This document shows, in pieces, positions 32,748-41,782 of a stretch of DNA of 41,904 nt. Origin of the DNA: DATKLL01 sp035542475 (GTDB taxonomy: Bacteria > Desulfobacterota > Syntrophia > Syntrophales > UBA2185); contig DATKLL010000071.1 in the NCBI GenBank assembly GCA_035542475.1, positions 1-41,904 of the forward strand, given 5' to 3'. The translations under genes were made by a program, and so were the position numbers. The number at the start of each line of letters is the position of its first letter. Positions within the stretch are counted from its first letter, which is position 1. Below the pieces are notes generated by a model that was not told the origin of the DNA, ran no database searches, and saw only the letters and a program-made list of their open reading frames with translations.

Positions 32748-33395
32748 TCAGAAGTGGTAGTTGACACCGATGACGATAATGTGGTTCTTGGCTGTCACAT
32801 CTGAATCCTCCAATGAGTACTTGCTTTGAAAATACCTATATCCGAGATCGGCGGACAAGTTCGGCGTAATCTCAAAATTCAGCCCCGCCAGGATCTGCCA
32901 GGCAAATGCATTAGCCGATTCGTCAGCCGACCCTTCTATAGTGCTTGCTTTGAATGTACCACGCGACCAGCCAAGACCGAATCCCGCATAGGGATGGAAC
33001 CTCCCTTCCGGGTATCTTGCCAGAAGGTTAGCCATCACGTTATGTGCCGAGAAATCACCATTGATCCCCGCCACATCTATGTCCTGTTTGGCCAAATAGT
33101 TATACTCCACCTCGCCAGCCACCCACTTGAATGTAGGGACGATGTATCCAAACTTTGCGCCGAGCATCCAGCTGTCTTTCATTTTGACATCGAAACGAAC
33201 GACATCGCTGCCTGAGACTTCTAAGTCGTTTGGTATGACATATCCGCCGAACACACCGACGTAAAATGGGCCTGCTTCCGTCGCCTTTGCCGCAGGAGTT
33301 GAAGCGAGGACAAGAAACGCAACCAGAATAGGAACAAGAATTAAGTTATACTTTCTTCTCATAGGTCCAGTTATGTCCTGAGGAAACATCTGCAT
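32748..33395 (-). CDS. Small outer-membrane beta-barrel protein (OmpA/opacity-like)
   Basis: 215 residues from ATG 33395 (GAGAAG upstream); ATG 33362 would give 204. The signal peptide ends around AAKATEAG. The mature part begins GPFYVGVFGGYVIP, and alternating strands follow (FGYIVPTFKWVAGEVEYNYL, YAGFGLGWSRG, ADLGYRYFQS), ending IVIGVNYHF with the C-terminal aromatic residue recognised by BAM. It predicts an eight-stranded barrel of the OMP_b-brl type. Ligand and function are unknown. A promoter-like site lies upstream and a strong terminator downstream, so it is monocistronic. Confidence 0.87.
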   Translation of the reverse strand: MQMFPQDITGPMRRKYNLILVPILVAFLVLASTPAAKATEAGPFYVGVFGGYVIPNDLEVSGSDVVRFDVKMKDSWMLGAKFGYIVPTFKWVAGEVEYNYLAKQDIDVAGINGDFSAHNVMANLLARYPEGRFHPYAGFGLGWSRGTFKASTIEGSADESANAFAWQILAGLNFEITPNLSADLGYRYFQSKYSLEDSDVTAKNHIIVIGVNYHF

Positions 33396-33455
33396 AAACT
33401 TCTCAGAACAGAATTGGTTTAAAAGATCATAATGATAGGTAGATTTGATACAATA

Positions 33456-33484
33456 AATTTATTAACATTAAAAATTAAAGTCAA
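33456..33484 (-). promoter_or_regulatory. Sigma-70-like promoter of the barrel gene, with GTATCAAAT direct repeats
   Basis: On the minus strand TTGACT (33484-33479) and TAAATT (33461-33456) are 17 bases apart. GTATCAAAT occurs twice on the minus strand, once just before the -35 box (33496-33488) and once just after the -10 box (33452-33444), bracketing the promoter. Their placement would suit a regulator binding both sides; this is inference. Confidence 0.45.
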
Positions 33485-33589
33485 GAAAATTTGATACGAA
33501 TTGTTTTTTGACGGTGGAAATTGAGAGTGGTCATTCATGAAGTATTCCACGTGTTGAGGGCGTGTACATTCAGGGTATAAATAAACAAT

Positions 33590-34819
33590 TCATTTCTTGA
33601 TCCAATCCCTCCCCCCTAATATTCTGGCGACCATCATGCTTGATACGTTGTCGCCGATGGCATTCACCATGGTTGCTGGCGGATCTACAAGGGTGCCGAT
33701 CATCGTAATGATAGGGAAGACCTCCGGGGGGAATCCGTATAAAGAAATGATCAGTATCTCTCCGACGACGCCGCCCCCGGGAATGCCGCTCACCACCGTG
33801 CCGCACAGGATGGCAATGCCGATCGCCGTGACCAGTGTCTGGGTTCCTGAAAAGTCCATCTGGAACAACCCGAACAAAAAGGCGATCTTTAAAATGGCGG
33901 CGAGACATGATCCTTCCATGTGGATAGTTGCGCCGATGGGGATGACGACCTCACTGATGTCTTTGGGAATGCCTGTTTTATTCGCCGCCTCAAGGTTTGA
34001 AGGAATGGTAGCCACACTGCTTGCCGTGGCCAATGCCGTGAGAGACGGCGGAATAATGTTTTTCCAGAAATTGCGCACACCGATCCCCCTGGCGGCAATG
34101 TACGCATAAAGGCTGAAGGCAAGAAAGAAATAGAGAATCGTAATGGGATAGTAGAGCGTCATGGCCTTAGCATAAGAACCCAATAGCTCAGGACCGTATA
34201 CCCCGATGAAGTAGGCGAAGTAGGCGCACAACCCGATGGGGGCATAGAACATGATGTAGTGGATGACCTTCATCATTACCTCATTTGCGGAGGCAAGAAA
34301 CGTGGCAAAGACCTTTCCCTTTTCCCCGACTGAAGATGTTGCAAGCCCGATGAGAATGGAAAAGATAATTAAAGCCATCATGTTCTTCTTTGAAAGAATA
34401 TCCAGGAAATCAGGCATAGCAAAGGTGTTGACGATCTGCTCTGATGTCTTAAACTGCTCCAGACCGGCAGGGATATTTAAATCCATCTTGATTCCCTGGG
34501 CCGGCGGATAATACTGCACGGCAACAGCCATAATAGTCGAGGCAGCAATGCCCGTCAGGATAAACACGAACAACATGGCAGCGAGGATCTTGCCCAGGCG
34601 TCTGACATTGGACATACCGGCGACAGCGGAGGCGATGGAAAAAAATACCAGGGGGACAATAGCAGTAAAGAGGAGGTTCAGAAAAACATCCCCGAAAGGC
34701 TTAAAGATGACGGCTTCTTTTTTCAGGACTATTCCTAATACGGCGCCAATGCCGATGGAGACTATCAGCAAGATCGAAAAGCCGTAGGCCCTGAAGAATG
34801 TGGATGACTTGATGTTCAT
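33590..34819 (-). CDS. Dicarboxylate/amino acid:cation symporter (DAACS family)
   Basis: 409 residues with eight predicted transmembrane helices and two re-entrant loops. The first hairpin region reads TALATASSVATIPSNLEAA, then IPIGATIHMEGSCLAAI and the substrate/cation motif MVNAIGDNVSS near the end, all landmarks of the GltPh/DctA fold. It takes up an amino acid or dicarboxylate with Na+ or H+; which one is not evident. It begins 36 bp after the VanX-type dipeptidase gene, so it is probably the last gene of a thrC-ldt-vanX-symporter operon, which would fit amino-acid recovery. Confidence 0.9.
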   Translation of the reverse strand: MNIKSSTFFRAYGFSILLIVSIGIGAVLGIVLKKEAVIFKPFGDVFLNLLFTAIVPLVFFSIASAVAGMSNVRRLGKILAAMLFVFILTGIAASTIMAVAVQYYPPAQGIKMDLNIPAGLEQFKTSEQIVNTFAMPDFLDILSKKNMMALIIFSILIGLATSSVGEKGKVFATFLASANEVMMKVIHYIMFYAPIGLCAYFAYFIGVYGPELLGSYAKAMTLYYPITILYFFLAFSLYAYIAARGIGVRNFWKNIIPPSLTALATASSVATIPSNLEAANKTGIPKDISEVVIPIGATIHMEGSCLAAILKIAFLFGLFQMDFSGTQTLVTAIGIAILCGTVVSGIPGGGVVGEILIISLYGFPPEVFPIITMIGTLVDPPATMVNAIGDNVSSMMVARILGGRDWIKK

Positions 34820-34855
34820 AATGATCCCTTCGGCATCTAACTTTCACACCGAAAC

Positions 34856-35626
34856 TCATTTGATGACAAAATCAAAATAGGTCTCAGGAAATGGTTCATT
34901 CCTTAAGGTAAAGTGCCACCATTCTTTCTCGTAATTCCTGAAACCATGTTTTTCCATGAGGGCTTTGAGCTGTAACCTGTTCTTGCGCTGCACTTTCCCG
35001 ACATTTCCGTTTGCAGTATGGGACAATTCGTGAAAACAATCAAAGCTTGTCCCCATGTCGATGCTGTTATCGTTGAATCGTTTCTCCACAGGAAGATAGC
35101 ATTCAATGAGTTCATCTCCCGGCTTATATGCTGCTTGCGCCGGTACGGGAATGGATACAATTGTAATGTCAACGGAACTCCCTCTGCTGTGGCTCGATTT
35201 GGTGTCTATATAAACCCGTTCTAAAAGGTCCGGTTTTTCTATCGTGGGATAGAACTCCTTTTTTGTTTTTGTGTCCTTGACGTCCTTAGCCCACCGGACA
35301 AAGTGATCGACAGCTCGCTGCGGCCTATAGCAGTCATAGACCTTGAGAGATAAAGAGGATGCCTCAAGTTCTTTTTGAACCTTTGCAAGGGCCATTGCCG
35401 CTTCTCTTGTGAGGAGGCATTTTGGTGCATTGTAGCCGTCGATCCGCTCGCCGACGAAATTGTGGGAACTGTAGTAACGAATATCGAGATGGATGGAGGG
35501 GATTGCCTCTTTCACATCCACAAAGCCCCCGGGCATGGCGCTTTCACAGCTATCACTTGAGAGAAGAGGATGAACAATAATGATGATTAGGAGCAAGATC
35601 AGTATGAGCAGGGACTTTCGATTCAT
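34856..35626 (-). CDS. D-alanyl-D-alanine dipeptidase (VanX/DdpX family, M15), exported
   Basis: Zinc dipeptidase that splits D-Ala-D-Ala. 256 residues; metal and catalytic residues are visible: H146 and D153 in SSHSRGSSVD, E235 and H238 in EKEWWHF, and the substrate arginine R101 in YDCYRPQRA. A hydrophobic N-terminus (5-22) predicts export to the periplasm, unlike cytoplasmic VanX of enterococci. No vanH or vanA/B gene is present, so glycopeptide resistance is not implied. It overlaps the L,D-transpeptidase stop by an ATGA, so both act on the same murein peptides. Confidence 0.92.
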   Translation of the reverse strand: MNRKSLLILILLLIIIIVHPLLSSDSCESAMPGGFVDVKEAIPSIHLDIRYYSSHNFVGERIDGYNAPKCLLTREAAMALAKVQKELEASSLSLKVYDCYRPQRAVDHFVRWAKDVKDTKTKKEFYPTIEKPDLLERVYIDTKSSHSRGSSVDITIVSIPVPAQAAYKPGDELIECYLPVEKRFNDNSIDMGTSFDCFHELSHTANGNVGKVQRKNRLQLKALMEKHGFRNYEKEWWHFTLRNEPFPETYFDFVIK

Positions 35627-36351
35627 CTGCCATACCTATCGATCATTTCCTTCGTTCCCATGATAACAAGAGGTCTTGACGCCGGATCAAGCCACCGGAT
35701 GACCCTGATGAGATTCTCTTCCGAAAGTGCTATGCAGCCTTCCGTAGGCTGTCCCGGACCTTTCCAGAGATGAAAAAAGATGGCGCTCCCGTAACCTTTG
35801 ATGACGGGGTTCGTGTTGTATTCTACTACAATCCCGTATTTGTATAAATCGTCTTCCCGCCTCATCCTTTCGAACGAAGAGGCATTGGTTGCTCCTATTT
35901 TGACCCATTGGTTATAATCAGCGGCGTTTACGTCATCGACCCAGATGTCATCAAAACCTGCCTGCAGGTAGGACATCTTCGTCGGAAAGGAAGCCTCGTA
36001 TCCGAATACTGTCCCAAGATGGTATACCCCTGAAGGAGTCCTGCCGTCTCCTTCTCTCTTTTCCCCCGGCAGCGCGAAACCATTCCTGCCTATTACGCCT
36101 TCCAAGATGGGAAAAGGACTATGCCAGCGGTTGTTTTGCTTTTCCAGAGCGAGAACCTGAACCTCAGCTGAGGCAGGGTTCATATTCCTGACAAGGAGAA
36201 CCTGTGAGGATTTACCGAGCACATTTGCGGGGAGGTTTTGTAAGTCAATTCCTTGCGCATGCCGATCGTCTCGGAGAGTAGCGCATGCCACAAAAAGAAA
36301 GATGGATGAGAGGATCATCAAAGAAACCGGGAGGTGCAAGCTCATTCTCAT
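35623..36351 (-). CDS. L,D-transpeptidase-family lipoprotein (YkuD-like, short)
   Basis: 242 residues with a lipobox-like FVAC at residues 20-23 after the hydrophobic start. The YkuD-type catalytic region is recognised from GKREGDGRTPSG-like sequence (EKREGDGRTPSGVYHLG, about 97-113), H194 and the nucleophile C206 in PTEGCIAL. Enzymes of this fold make 3-3 cross-links or attach lipoproteins to murein; this subgroup also includes murein endopeptidases/amidases, so the reaction is uncertain. ATGA overlaps join it to thrC upstream and the dipeptidase downstream. Confidence 0.85.
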   Translation of the reverse strand: MRMSLHLPVSLMILSSIFLFVACATLRDDRHAQGIDLQNLPANVLGKSSQVLLVRNMNPASAEVQVLALEKQNNRWHSPFPILEGVIGRNGFALPGEKREGDGRTPSGVYHLGTVFGYEASFPTKMSYLQAGFDDIWVDDVNAADYNQWVKIGATNASSFERMRREDDLYKYGIVVEYNTNPVIKGYGSAIFFHLWKGPGQPTEGCIALSEENLIRVIRWLDPASRPLVIMGTKEMIDRYGR

Positions 36352-37739
36352 GATTTAATCTTCAGGCGGCTGCGCAGGTAGTCTTTAAAATCTTTATAAT
36401 TAACGGAAAGCTCAAAAGGTGAACCCCTTCTTTGCTCTATGTCCTTCATGCTCTGCGGCCGCTCGGGAACAATCCCCAGAAGCTCTTTTATTTCATCGGG
36501 AAATTTGGCCGGATGAGCTGTCTCCATGGATACGCATAACGGGAAATCTCCGTTTCGTTCCAGGTAAATCTCCAGACCCCGCCAGCCCACGGCACCGTGC
36601 GGCTCCAGGAGAACCTTGTACTGTTCATATACCCTTTTGATAGTTTTTCTTGTCTCTTCATCGGATATGCTCACGGAGAAGATGCGCCGCTTCATTTCTT
36701 CTTTATCAGGATATTTGTGGGTTACGCCCCCGCGATCGACTGTTCCCCCGTACAGATCAAAGAACCGGGCGAGGTTGCTTGGATGCCCGACGTTCATGGC
36801 GCTGGACAGGCATGCCCGGGAAGGTGATATCTTTTTATAGACGCCTGTCTCAAGAAATTTAGGGAATTCATCATTCTCATTGGTAGGCATGACGAGCTTC
36901 TTAACGGGAAGCCCCATCCTCCTTGCGTATTCACAGCCAAGGGCGTCACCGAAATTTCCGGAGGGAACAGAAAACACGATTTCTTCTCCCTTGTTCGCGA
37001 GTTGCGCATACGCATACACGTAGTAAATGATCTGAGGCATGATCCTGCCGAAGTTAATGGAGTTTGCCGAGGTCAGATTAAGCTCGGCAAGAAATGTATC
37101 AGAGAAGGCTTGCTTGACAAGGTTCTGGCAATCGTCAAACTTGCCGCTTATGGAAATGGCCTGAACATTATCGCCGATTGTGTCCAACTGCTTCTTCTGA
37201 ATGCCGCTGACTTCACCCGCCGGGTACAGGATGTAGACATTAATCCCCTCGACACCCTTGAAGGCCTCACCTACAGCGCTTCCCGTATCTCCCGATGTTG
37301 CAACCAGGACATTCAGTCTTTTACCCCGATCGCGGAAGTGGCTCATCAAACGCGCCATCATCCGCGCGGCAAAATCTTTGAACGAGGCAGTCGGCCCTTG
37401 ATCAAGCCGCATTATATATTTCCGGTCTATCACCTTTTCCAGCGGGACCGGGTAATTGTACGAGTCTTCCACTATTTTTTTGAGTACCTTGTCGGAGATT
37501 TCATCGGCCAGAAAGCCCTTCGCCACAAGCATTGCCGCTGAGGTGTAAGGCTTATCTCTCAAGGACATGATGCTACGGAGAGATAGCTTCGGGATAGAAT
37601 CGGGCATGAAAAGCCCCTCATCAGGTGCCTGACCCCGCAGGAGCGCTTCTTTAAAAGTAACCATTCCCTTAAACGGGACAATCCCTGAGGCGCCGTCAAG
37701 ATTTCTGTTTGTGCTGTAATAACGGATTTTTTGTGACAT
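36348..37739 (-). CDS. thrC: Threonine synthase
   Basis: PLP enzyme converting O-phosphohomoserine to threonine. 463 residues, the length of the longer (yeast/E. coli-like) class. The PLP lysine is K121 in GPTASFKDFAAR; the phosphate-binding SGDTGSA and FSVPSGNFGD motifs are present. The N-terminal YYSTNRN is typical. It heads an apparent operon with two murein enzymes and a symporter by 4-bp overlap, an unusual partnership for an amino-acid biosynthesis gene. Nothing resembling a leader peptide is evident upstream. Confidence 0.96.
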   Translation of the reverse strand: MSQKIRYYSTNRNLDGASGIVPFKGMVTFKEALLRGQAPDEGLFMPDSIPKLSLRSIMSLRDKPYTSAAMLVAKGFLADEISDKVLKKIVEDSYNYPVPLEKVIDRKYIMRLDQGPTASFKDFAARMMARLMSHFRDRGKRLNVLVATSGDTGSAVGEAFKGVEGINVYILYPAGEVSGIQKKQLDTIGDNVQAISISGKFDDCQNLVKQAFSDTFLAELNLTSANSINFGRIMPQIIYYVYAYAQLANKGEEIVFSVPSGNFGDALGCEYARRMGLPVKKLVMPTNENDEFPKFLETGVYKKISPSRACLSSAMNVGHPSNLARFFDLYGGTVDRGGVTHKYPDKEEMKRRIFSVSISDEETRKTIKRVYEQYKVLLEPHGAVGWRGLEIYLERNGDFPLCVSMETAHPAKFPDEIKELLGIVPERPQSMKDIEQRRGSPFELSVNYKDFKDYLRSRLKIKS

Positions 37740-38037
37740 GGCGAAAACAGTTATCCTTATTGTACAATTCCACTATGTGATGTGTGTATAAACTACTATC
37801 ACAATCGGCTTATTCAATCAAATCAAACCAACAGGCAAGGGGTAGGTCAGTCTAATTTTATAAATTGTCCTGACTTGTATTGCCTTGACAGATAACTTCG
37901 AATCTTTATTAACTGAAACTCTTCGGTGCGTCCACTAAATCGGGGAAAGACTAAGTTGTAATCTAGCGTGAAAGGTTAAAATTAAGAAACCGAGTCTTAT
38001 GATAGCACTATTTGGTTTACTGATATGTTTTTCAATA
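37740..38037. other. 298-bp intergenic region upstream of thrC
   Basis: It is AT-rich with no open frame of note, no palindrome longer than a few bases and no riboswitch motif that I recognise. It must carry the thrC promoter unless transcription reads through from the M14 gene. TACAAT near 37760 on the minus strand is a possible -10 box, without a good -35 partner. Confidence 0.4.
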
Positions 38038-38952
38038 TCACCTTTTCGGATTACGCTTAGAAGGCGTGGTATGGTATACAATTATGCGTAAATTGATGAA
38101 TTTCACAATAGACGTCTGGAATTGTTGGAAATATTCATTTCCTTTACAGGGATCAGATGAGGGGAGCTCAAGTGTCAATGTGAAAATATCCCGTTCGTGT
38201 CCTGCGTAATTTCCCAGTGAACCGGGGAAATAACCATACTTCTTCAAGGGGTGATTAGTATCTCTGCTTATCTTTTCCAGCCAATGTTCAAATGAATCAA
38301 GATCGGATGAAGGTCCGTCAAAATCATAAAACCCAAGCGGCGAATGCACACTTAGAATCTTTTGAGGCTTGAATCGCTTAATCAGCGCAATCTGAAAAAG
38401 CGTTTCCTGCTCGGAGCCGGGCTTTTTCCCAGGATAATAGCGTCTGTTTCCGTTATATTTCCCCTCCCACTGGCGCAACGCCTCAGCGCTCCAATCACGT
38501 GTGGGGAAATTCCTGTTTATATCAATACCATTTGCATTAACACGTTGTGCGGGTTTTGAGAAAAAACCATCCGGATTCACCAGGGGAGCAATAATGATGC
38601 ATTTATTCTTGAAGAGTGAGGAATTATCTTTAATATAATGGGCAAATTTTAAAAGAACATATACTGTTGACAGCTCATCTCCATGAACGGCGCCCAGAAA
38701 AAGAATACAGTCTTTTTTTGAGCTTCCAAACTGGGCAAATATTAGTGGGTATTTATTCTGCGTTGTCCTGTAATACTCCCATTTTATCTCTTTAGGCTTG
38801 ATGTCCGTCCAGCCATATTCAATACACCGCGATTCAAGAGCTTTAAGCAATACATTGATATTTTTGGGGGAACTTTCAAGTGCGAATGTCTGCGATGTAA
38901 TTATAAAGGATAAAACTAAAAACAAAGAAAATGTCTTTATAAAAACCGTCAT
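38038..38952 (-). CDS. Exported M14-family zinc carboxypeptidase (murein peptide type)
   Basis: 304 residues with a signal peptide (1-24, ending TFALE). The metal and catalytic residues of M14 peptidases are visible: H90 and E93 in GAVHGDE, H203 in LSVHSPLG, E262 in LTLELP, and the substrate-binding NPDGF and INRNFP motifs (126-150). The closest characterised relatives by motif are MpaA-like amidases that cut the D-glutamyl-diaminopimelate bond and Helicobacter Csd4-like carboxypeptidases. Neighbouring L,D-transpeptidases favour a murein substrate. It follows the TPR-containing transpeptidase gene by 80 bp on the same strand. Confidence 0.86.
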   Translation of the reverse strand: MTVFIKTFSLFLVLSFIITSQTFALESSPKNINVLLKALESRCIEYGWTDIKPKEIKWEYYRTTQNKYPLIFAQFGSSKKDCILFLGAVHGDELSTVYVLLKFAHYIKDNSSLFKNKCIIIAPLVNPDGFFSKPAQRVNANGIDINRNFPTRDWSAEALRQWEGKYNGNRRYYPGKKPGSEQETLFQIALIKRFKPQKILSVHSPLGFYDFDGPSSDLDSFEHWLEKISRDTNHPLKKYGYFPGSLGNYAGHERDIFTLTLELPSSDPCKGNEYFQQFQTSIVKFINLRIIVYHTTPSKRNPKR

Positions 38953-39032
38953 GGATCAGGCAAGCTTCTCCCTTCTCTTTTTTATATGAACTTGCTTTTT
39001 GGAGATTAAAGTATAGTCGTTATACTGTCGTT

Positions 39033-39959
39033 TTATGGCCGTATCTCAACAACCGTGCCATCGGGTACCAATCTGTCTATTTCCTCGATCTCTTCATCCG
39101 TAACAGCAATGCAGCCTTCCGTCCAGTCAAATTGTGTGTGGAAACGGTCGACCCATCCTAAACCATTTTTAATACCGTGGATCATGATATCGCCACCGGG
39201 CACCACCCCAAGTTCTTCAGCCCGCTTTTTGTCTTTTTCATTTGGGTAAGAAATGTGAAGAGATAAATGATATGGGCTGTTTTTGTTCCTTGAATCGATG
39301 ACGTATGTTCCTTCGGGGGTTTTTTTATCGCCTTGTTTCTCTTTTGGACCAAGCGGGTTTCCCCCAAGGGCTATTTTGTACGTCTTTAACACCTTCTCCT
39401 TTGATGAGATCAACGTCAATCGTCTTTCTTTTTTTTCTATCAGAACTTTATCTGCCGATATTGTAAGAGCCTTGCTTTCAAGCTCTTCAATCTGTTTTTG
39501 CTGTGCAATAATCTCATTATCCTTGCTTTTAACCTCCTGTTCGAATACCTCAATCCGTCCTTGCTGCGTCGTAATCCTCTTATCCTTGCGGATAGCATCG
39601 TCGATAAGAGATATCATCACTTCACTGTCGTGCCTGTATCCGCTCCCCGGGTAATCCTTTATGAGTTTCTGAAAACATTCCAGAGCTTTCTGATAATCTT
39701 TTTGCTGATTTCTGGGAAACGCATAAATAAAACCCATCTCGAAGAGGACCCTGTCGCCTTCCGTAGGGTATCGTGCAATAATCTGCTCATATCTGCTTAG
39801 GGAGGCCTTGTAGTTGCCCTGGCTCGAAAAATCATTTGCCTCTTTGAATTCCGGACTGGCGTAAAAGTGACTGCACCCACACATTAGAATTGGCGCTATC
39901 ATGATGCAGGCAAAGAGAAAGCAAAAATGCCCACCTCGTCTGCTATGTTCTTTATCCAT
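39033..39959 (-). CDS. L,D-transpeptidase lipoprotein with TPR and coiled coil
   Basis: 308 residues from ATG 39959, chosen for AGAGGG upstream. The signal peptide ends in lipobox MCGC (lipidation near residue 29). Then come TPR-like helices (about 35-120), a coiled coil (about 130-175) and a YkuD catalytic domain (about 180-308). H261 and C283 in WTEGCIAVT form the active site; LGGNPLGPKEKQGDKKTPEG is the substrate-loop signature. It is predicted to sit on a membrane face in the periplasm and make or edit murein cross-links. The helical repeats suggest tethering to a partner complex. Confidence 0.87.
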   Translation of the reverse strand: MDKEHSRRGGHFCFLFACIMIAPILMCGCSHFYASPEFKEANDFSSQGNYKASLSRYEQIIARYPTEGDRVLFEMGFIYAFPRNQQKDYQKALECFQKLIKDYPGSGYRHDSEVMISLIDDAIRKDKRITTQQGRIEVFEQEVKSKDNEIIAQQKQIEELESKALTISADKVLIEKKERRLTLISSKEKVLKTYKIALGGNPLGPKEKQGDKKTPEGTYVIDSRNKNSPYHLSLHISYPNEKDKKRAEELGVVPGGDIMIHGIKNGLGWVDRFHTQFDWTEGCIAVTDEEIEEIDRLVPDGTVVEIRP

Positions 39960-40003
39960 ATACACCCTCTGCATGCGTTTATAATATATTCCTCACGCCC
40001 GTC

Positions 40004-41782
40004 CTATTCCGGTTTAGGCTTTGATGATCGTCCTTCAGCTTTCAACTGGACGAAACTTCCTGGATGCGATTCTAATATTTTCTTTTCCTTTATGTAATTG
40101 GAAGCATCTTCAATACTCGCAAACTGTCCCGTTAATATCCTATACCAGACACCACGCTTGCGTATTTTAACTCTTTCCACGTAAACATCCGGCTGCTTCT
40201 TTTTCAGATCCGCTGCAAACGCCATCGCATCTTTCTTTGCTACTTCAGGATAAGATTTTATCTGAATAGCATATTTACCTTTTTTTGTAACTCTTAACGT
40301 AGCAATTGAAAGCAGCTCTTTAGTTTGACCATTAAATTTTTTCTCTTCGACAGGTAAGATTGCCGTTGACTGGACATTCTGATTCGCGGAAGCTTCTTTC
40401 ATTACGCTTGAAGACAGTTGTGAAACTACAACAGTGGATTGTATGCTGGGCTTTGCCGTAGCTTCTTTCGCCGCAACTGAAGGTTCGATCAATATACCTG
40501 CTATTTCCAAATCAATTTTCAGGCGCTTGGTGGTATCTTTAGCCTCACTTATATCATTGAAAGGGCCAGCGATAACACGGTAACTATCACCCTTTGATAA
40601 CACCCTTGCTGGTATTTGTGGCCCCTGGTGGTTAATCATGGCGGCAATCCTCACAGCACTAGTCTCATCACGCACTTCCCCTGCCAAAACATACCACGCA
40701 TCCATTTTCAGTTCTGGAACTTGTGGCCTGCCATAAAGTTCACTTGGGTGATTGACCTCTATGATTTTTGCAGCTTTTCCGGCACTTCCTTGACGGATCT
40801 CAAATATAGGAATAGGAATCCCCCGGGCCTCGGTCAGTGTTTCTTTAACTTTGCTCCAGTCAAGCGTGCGTCCCGATTTCTTTTCAATATTTCTCAATTT
40901 TGCATATATCTTCTCTAAGTCAACAGCGCCCAAATCCTCCAACGGTGCATGAGCTTCTAGGTAAACCACTCCATTACGTTGACCTATGAGATACGGCTGG
41001 TTCACGATGAATACGGACGTATTCACAGGTGTGTTCTTGTAGAGCTTCTTCACATCTTCTGGATATAGTCTGATACAGCCATTGGTTGCTCTAAGACCAA
41101 TGCTTGATGGTTTGTTAGTACCATGGACCAGATAAGTCCACTTACTTAAATATAGCGCATATTCTCCCAAGGGATTTTGAGGTCCCGGCGGAACCACAGC
41201 AGGCAGGGGATCTCCTCTTTCTTGATGATCCTTAAGAATTGAGGCAGGTACATACCAGGTCGGCCGGATCGTCTTGCGCGCAACATACATTTGACCCATG
41301 GGCGTGGCTCGCTCTGAGGTACCTATACCGAGCGGGTAGGTCGATACCATCACTGACTTACTATTTCCTCTAAATTGAAAGAGTCTCATAGCGGCTAAAT
41401 TAATCACGATGCCTTCTCTAGGAGTGTCCGGCAGGATAAAGCTCAGAGGCAACATGATGCGCACCCCAGCCTCAGGCACCCACACATCTACCCCTGGGTT
41501 AGCCGCACTTATTGCGTTGCCTCCCAAACCGAAATGTCTCGCAATATCCGGCAGTGTATCTCCCTGTTTAAGCCTCATTACTGCCAGTCGACCAATGACG
41601 TTATCCTCCTTCTCAACCAAAAAATCATGTCGTTCGATCTTTTCTTCCGGATGGCCCGAAAATGACCAGAATTTATCTCGAACATTCTGCAAGCCACCGC
41701 ATCCATGGAGAAAAACGATAAATATAAACAGAACTGCAAGACAAAGCTTGTTAAGTAGGGGTGAGAGGTCAATTCGGCACAT
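40004..41782 (-). CDS. L,D-transpeptidase (ErfK/YbiS type) with LysM and two SPOR domains
   Basis: 592 residues. Lipobox LHGC with C28; LysM domain at about 68-112 (MRLKQGDTLPDIARHFG ... VRIMLPL); YkuD catalytic domain at about 123-260 with H220 in HGTNK and nucleophile C236 in SIGLRATNGCIRL, the canonical motif. A linker follows, then two SPOR-like domains (about 363-440 and 508-580: WYVLAGEVRDE..., YAIQIKSYPEVAKKDA...) that bind denuded septal glycan. Two murein-binding modules on one transpeptidase is an unusual architecture. No good Shine-Dalgarno sequence precedes ATG 41782. It is first of a likely three-gene murein unit with the next transpeptidase and the M14 peptidase. Confidence 0.92.
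   Translation of the reverse strand: MCRIDLSPLLNKLCLAVLFIFIVFLHGCGGLQNVRDKFWSFSGHPEEKIERHDFLVEKEDNVIGRLAVMRLKQGDTLPDIARHFGLGGNAISAANPGVDVWVPEAGVRIMLPLSFILPDTPREGIVINLAAMRLFQFRGNSKSVMVSTYPLGIGTSERATPMGQMYVARKTIRPTWYVPASILKDHQERGDPLPAVVPPGPQNPLGEYALYLSKWTYLVHGTNKPSSIGLRATNGCIRLYPEDVKKLYKNTPVNTSVFIVNQPYLIGQRNGVVYLEAHAPLEDLGAVDLEKIYAKLRNIEKKSGRTLDWSKVKETLTEARGIPIPIFEIRQGSAGKAAKIIEVNHPSELYGRPQVPELKMDAWYVLAGEVRDETSAVRIAAMINHQGPQIPARVLSKGDSYRVIAGPFNDISEAKDTTKRLKIDLEIAGILIEPSVAAKEATAKPSIQSTVVVSQLSSSVMKEASANQNVQSTAILPVEEKKFNGQTKELLSIATLRVTKKGKYAIQIKSYPEVAKKDAMAFAADLKKKQPDVYVERVKIRKRGVWYRILTGQFASIEDASNYIKEKKILESHPGSFVQLKAEGRSSKPKPE

Noticed and set aside
34856..35626. Glycopeptide resistance gene vanX
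   Set aside because: The protein has an export signal and no vanH/vanA-type ligase or vanRS genes accompany it; a murein-recycling role is more economical.
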